Source of the DNA: Pseudomonadota bacterium
Lineage (GTDB): Bacteria > Pseudomonadota > Alphaproteobacteria > Rhodobacterales > Rhodobacteraceae
Reading direction: 5' to 3'
Assembly (NCBI GenBank): GCA_018240425.1
Contig: JAFEFU010000037.1
Location: 1-64,000, forward strand
Length of the DNA stretch: 64,000 nt
Made by a program: the position numbers and the translations under genes
Shown here: positions 61,022 to 64,000 of the stretch, one piece after another
Layout of the letters: every line of letters starts with the position of its first letter
Position numbering within the stretch: the first letter of the stretch is position 1
Notes under the pieces: model-generated
Seen by the model: the letters and a program-made list of their open reading frames with translations, nothing else
Databases searched by the model: none
Told to the model about the DNA's origin: nothing

Positions 61022-63054
61022 GCCGAGCAGCCGATCGGTGCCGCCGCCCAGTTGATCGGGCGAAAGTCAATGTCGCGATCCCAGTCGGTGAAGGCGGGAA
61101 ACATCGGCGAGACGGCGGCGATGACGTCGCGCATGTCGCGCCCGGCTGCCCGGGGGGATGCGCCGGGGGCGATCTGCGCCTCGTGATCGCCCAGCCGCCA
61201 GTTGAAGCGCGCCGACTGCCAGAAGGCGAGGCCGGTATAAAGGTTGTAGGACCGCTGTTCGAGCGCGGGATTGGCACCCTTCTGGTAGATGTCGGCAAAG
61301 CCGCCGCCATACAGGATGCAGTTGTGGTACGCATGGCGCTGCGAGGTACCGCCGGGGCCGAGGGTCAGGGCCTTGGGCGGGTCGTCCGGGTGGGGCTGGG
61401 GGGCAAGCAGCAGGTTCCAGTACCAGAAGGTACCACCGGGGAAGGGATCGCCGCTGGTATCCTGGCCGCCGCCGCGGTTGCCGCCGCCACGGTTCTGCGA
61501 AGCCAGTGCCCGGTTGTCAGGGTTGCTGGCCGAGGCGTCGAACTCGCAAAAGGCGAAATGGATGCGGCTGGCCTTCTGATAGGTGACATAGCCGCCGGTG
61601 TCGCGAGTGCGGATGCCGTAGACGAGAATCTGGTCGGAGCCCTGATAGAAGTTGAACTTGTTGGCGTGCGCCTCCCAGCCGCAATTCTCGATCAGCGAGA
61701 AGGCGAAGATCATCTGGCGGGCACCGAAGAAGCGGCCGGCCGACTGGGAAATGGAGGTCAGGTGCAGGTTGCGCAGGTCGGTGCCGACGCAATCGTGCAG
61801 CGCCACCCCGAAGGCGCCGCGCACCCGCTCCATCGTGAAGTTGCGCATGGTCAGGTTGGTCACGCCACGAATGAACATCGCGCCTTCGCCGCGCGACGCC
61901 GAGGACATGGTTTCGGCCACGCGGCAATGCAGGATCGAGATGTCGTGGGCGCGCGTCTCGACCGGGCCGGCGCCGACATGGCTGATGGCGATGCCGGTGC
62001 GCAGCGTTTCGCCAGCCGCACGGATGAAGTCGATGCCGGCCAGGGTGACGAACGAGGCGCTGCCGAGGTCAAGACAGAAGCCGCGCACGCTGACCTGGAT
62101 GCCGCCCTCGAGGTTGGCGGGATCGTTGGGGTAAAGGTAGAGGGCGACGGTCTTGCCCTCGTCCTCTTCGCGCACCAGCCAGCGGCCCCGGGTCAGGCCG
62201 GTCGAGATGTTCTGGAGCGCATAGCGCAGGACCGGCTTGTTATTCTCGCGCTGGACCTTCTGGCCCTGATTGACCAGCCGGATGCTGCCCGATGCCGCAT
62301 CGTAGCCGGCGATCGGATCGTTGGTGACGATGTTCGGTGCGTGGTGGAAGAGAAGGCGCACGCCCTGCATCTGGGCGGGCGTCAGGCCGGCGATCCGCGG
62401 ATCGGCAAAGCCCTGCACACGCCCGTCCGGCGACAGGGCAAGCGCAGGCGCCGTGAAGAAGCGCCGGTCGTCCGAAGGACTGTCGAGCTGGTCCATGTCG
62501 GCGCGCAGGGTCGCCACGCTCAGCCATTGGCCGGCCTCGTGCGGATTCAGCGCCATGGGCGCGCCGTGGTCCAGCCGATCGCGCGGAAAGCGCACGACAA
62601 ACACCCCCTTCAGGGCCACGCCGAGCGCGGCCTCGTCGCGGGCGGTGCAGGGCTGCCAGCCGGTCAGGACTTCGGCGGCGCTGATGGTGACCGGTTCGCT
62701 GCCGTAGCGGTGGATGAGGATCGGCTGGTCGCGGGCGCCGGCAAGGTTGCGCAGGCTGGCGGCCTCGCGGTAGACGCCGCCCCGGATCGCGAGGCTGCCG
62801 GCGCCCTGGGCGATCAGCCGGTCGACGCCTGCCTGGATGGTGCGCAAGGGGCTGTCGATCCGGCCCGCCGCCCCGTCGTTGCCGTCGGGCGAGACATAGC
62901 AGGAGGCATCGGTCGGGGCCGCCAGACCGGGGTTCCAGCCATAGCTGACCCCCGCCGGCGCGGCGGCGAGGGCGGCGGCGGGGCGGCCAAGACGCAAGGC
63001 GGCCGCCGTCAGCCCGAAGGCGCGCAGCAGGTTGCGCCGGTTGATCTGGGTCAT
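61015..63054 (-). CDS. Right-handed beta-helix protein, Tat-exported
   Basis: A 679-residue periplasmic or extracellular protein. The N-terminus reads NRRNLLRAFGLTAAALRLG (about residues 5-23), a twin-arginine-like signal. The body contains a Pec-lyase-like start (CYVSPDGNDGAAGRIDSPLRTIQAGVDRL near 52, key part: GNDGAAGRIDSPLRTIQ) and then right-handed parallel beta-helix coils to about 480. An unusual NRGGGNRGGG repeat lies near residue 525. Such proteins often bind or cleave polysaccharide; it may modify the polymer. Catalytic residues cannot be fixed by eye. Confidence 0.85.
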   Translation of the reverse strand: MTQINRRNLLRAFGLTAAALRLGRPAAALAAAPAGVSYGWNPGLAAPTDASCYVSPDGNDGAAGRIDSPLRTIQAGVDRLIAQGAGSLAIRGGVYREAASLRNLAGARDQPILIHRYGSEPVTISAAEVLTGWQPCTARDEAALGVALKGVFVVRFPRDRLDHGAPMALNPHEAGQWLSVATLRADMDQLDSPSDDRRFFTAPALALSPDGRVQGFADPRIAGLTPAQMQGVRLLFHHAPNIVTNDPIAGYDAASGSIRLVNQGQKVQRENNKPVLRYALQNISTGLTRGRWLVREEDEGKTVALYLYPNDPANLEGGIQVSVRGFCLDLGSASFVTLAGIDFIRAAGETLRTGIAISHVGAGPVETRAHDISILHCRVAETMSSASRGEGAMFIRGVTNLTMRNFTMERVRGAFGVALHDCVGTDLRNLHLTSISQSAGRFFGARQMIFAFSLIENCGWEAHANKFNFYQGSDQILVYGIRTRDTGGYVTYQKASRIHFAFCEFDASASNPDNRALASQNRGGGNRGGGQDTSGDPFPGGTFWYWNLLLAPQPHPDDPPKALTLGPGGTSQRHAYHNCILYGGGFADIYQKGANPALEQRSYNLYTGLAFWQSARFNWRLGDHEAQIAPGASPRAAGRDMRDVIAAVSPMFPAFTDWDRDIDFRPINWAAAPIGCSAY

Positions 63055-63085
63055 CTCGTCCTTCCCGGCGGGCCGCAGGCGGGGG

Positions 63086-64000
63086 TCACGTCCTGAGCTT
63101 GCGCAGCTTTTTCATCACGATGCGCGGATTGCGCGCGACTTTCTGCAATTTGACAAGCGTGTCGCGCCAACGTCCCAGAGAATTGAACGGATAGCGCAAG
63201 AGTTCCGGCCAGTGGCGGCGGATGATCTCGTGCCCGAGGCGGCTGTCGCGCTTCCATTCGGGAGGCAGCGAGAGCATCAGCTCGACCCCGCGATAGGTGA
63301 AGAGCGGGGCCATCCGCACCAGCGTCGGGTCGCTGCAGAACTGGACCGCGTACCAGGGACCCATGCGGTTTTCCAGGTAGGCGAGGTCAAGGATGCCATA
63401 GGTATCGAGTGGCGGCAGCGCCTTGTACCAGCGGGTCAGGGCCTCGGTGACGACCGGGAGCTTCGGCAGCCCGAAGCGGTTGGTCAGGGTGTCGACGCTC
63501 ATCGGCGTGTCGGGGCCGTCGGTGGAACGCCAGAGAAAGGCGCGCCCGACCTCGCCGCCAAGGCCGCCGAGAAAGGTGTGGGTCGCGGCAATCGGCCAGA
63601 CGCTGGGGTGAAAGCGCGAATTGCCATCGGCATTGCAGTGGCCACCGCGGCGCACGAACCGTTCGTACTGGGCGGGGGTCGAGTCGCGGCGGGGAAGTTC
63701 GACATGGTTCAACCCCATGTCGCGACCGATGCGCCGGGCGGTCGCGGTGTCGATGGTGTGGCGGTCCTGGCCGACGACGGTGATCGTATCAAACCTGCCG
63801 ATGAAGGGTCGGGCGCAGGCCAGGAGCAGGCGGGTCTCGTGACCGGCGGTCAGGGCAAGGCCGAGACGCTTCGGGCTGTCGATGACTGCCTGAAGCTGGG
63901 CCTGCACCAGCGCGACGGTTTCGTCGACAACGGCATCGGTATCTTCGGTCACGGGGATCGCGCCGAGGGGCCAGAACCGGCGCGGGGTCAGGTCGTCAAG
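63086..64000 (-). CDS. Asparagine-synthetase-like protein lacking the glutaminase domain in the visible part (truncated by the window edge)
   Basis: The visible 305 residues resemble the C-terminal ATP-pyrophosphatase half of asparagine synthetase family proteins. The pyrophosphatase loop, normally SGGxDS, appears as ALTAGHETRLLLA, so the ATP-binding motif is degenerate. The reading frame continues past base 64000 in phase (LDDLTPRRFWPLGAIP precedes the GTG at 63952), so the start lies outside and the N-terminal domain cannot be judged. It lies 31 bases upstream of the beta-helix gene on the same strand. Related genes occur in exopolysaccharide loci, where they may amidate sugars; here that is inference. 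Confidence 0.72.
   Translation of the reverse strand, partial: LDDLTPRRFWPLGAIPVTEDTDAVVDETVALVQAQLQAVIDSPKRLGLALTAGHETRLLLACARPFIGRFDTITVVGQDRHTIDTATARRIGRDMGLNHVELPRRDSTPAQYERFVRRGGHCNADGNSRFHPSVWPIAATHTFLGGLGGEVGRAFLWRSTDGPDTPMSVDTLTNRFGLPKLPVVTEALTRWYKALPPLDTYGILDLAYLENRMGPWYAVQFCSDPTLVRMAPLFTYRGVELMLSLPPEWKRDSRLGHEIIRRHWPELLRYPFNSLGRWRDTLVKLQKVARNPRIVMKKLRKLRT

Noticed and set aside
61183..63096. Rightward frame of over 600 codons opposite the beta-helix gene
   Set aside because: Shadow with no domain; the minus strand carries a Tat signal and beta-helix sequence.
1..64000. CRISPR arrays, tRNA or rRNA genes
   Set aside because: No regularly spaced direct repeats, cloverleaf tRNA or rRNA-conserved blocks were noticed; a proper covariance scan was not possible.

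Overview
This is a gene-dense, high-GC stretch of a bacterial chromosome. Gene content points to an alphaproteobacterium of the Rhodobacterales (Rhodobacter/Paracoccus relatives): a pyrB-pyrC'-plsY block, an Mcl1-type malyl-CoA lyase, an rsmE-gshA neighbourhood with ubiA divergent, and a VPLPA-CTERM/exosortase D system. This placement is inferred from remembered families; no database was searched. I see no rRNA, tRNA, CRISPR array or intact insertion sequence.

Region 1 (1-4322) holds pyrB, a low-GC orphan gene wedged behind two hairpins, a dihydroorotase-family gene that has lost metal-binding residues, plsY and an FMN reductase. Region 2 (4350-14598) looks like one catabolic locus. A LysR gene is divergent from an M20 hydrolase, a DDAH-like guanidino enzyme and XdhC, and is followed by a polyamine-type ABC transporter and an AruI-like thiamine-diphosphate decarboxylase. 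A half-conserved motif (CGGCAAAT-N3/4-TTTCAC) lies in both intergenic promoter regions.

Region 3 (14690-22204) has an IS481-family remnant, the homogentisate genes hmgA and fahA behind a perfect 20-bp palindrome, a flavin reductase, and a TetR/lipoprotein adaptor/ABC-2 exporter operon. Region 4 (22201-36941) is mostly housekeeping and central metabolism: gshA, rsmE, ubiA, an OmpA-family protein, moaE, moaD, pgsA, a methyltransferase, mcl1, arfB. It also holds a dipeptide epimerase/D-amino-acid transaminase pair and an overlapping aminotransferase-fold/kinase pair that resembles the phospholyase-kinase couple acting on phosphoethanolamine or phosphohydroxylysine.

Region 5 (37089 to the right edge) is an exopolysaccharide and protein-sorting locus of about 27 kb. 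It contains a flippase, glycosyltransferases, a nucleotide-sugar dehydrogenase, a rhomboid protease, an EpsI-fused exosortase, an outer-membrane barrel, a Wza-like export protein, a PrsT-like TPR lipoprotein, a sugar transferase, an ExeA-like ATPase, a Wzz-like protein, a tyrosine autokinase and a secreted protein with a VPLPA-CTERM tail. Next come a type I secretion ATPase and adaptor, a TolC/NodT-like lipoprotein, a Tat-exported beta-helix protein and a truncated asparagine-synthetase-like gene. The likely logic is that polymer is made, flipped, length-controlled and exported by the Wzx/Wzz/Wza-type machinery, while the exosortase processes the tailed protein during the same surface assembly.
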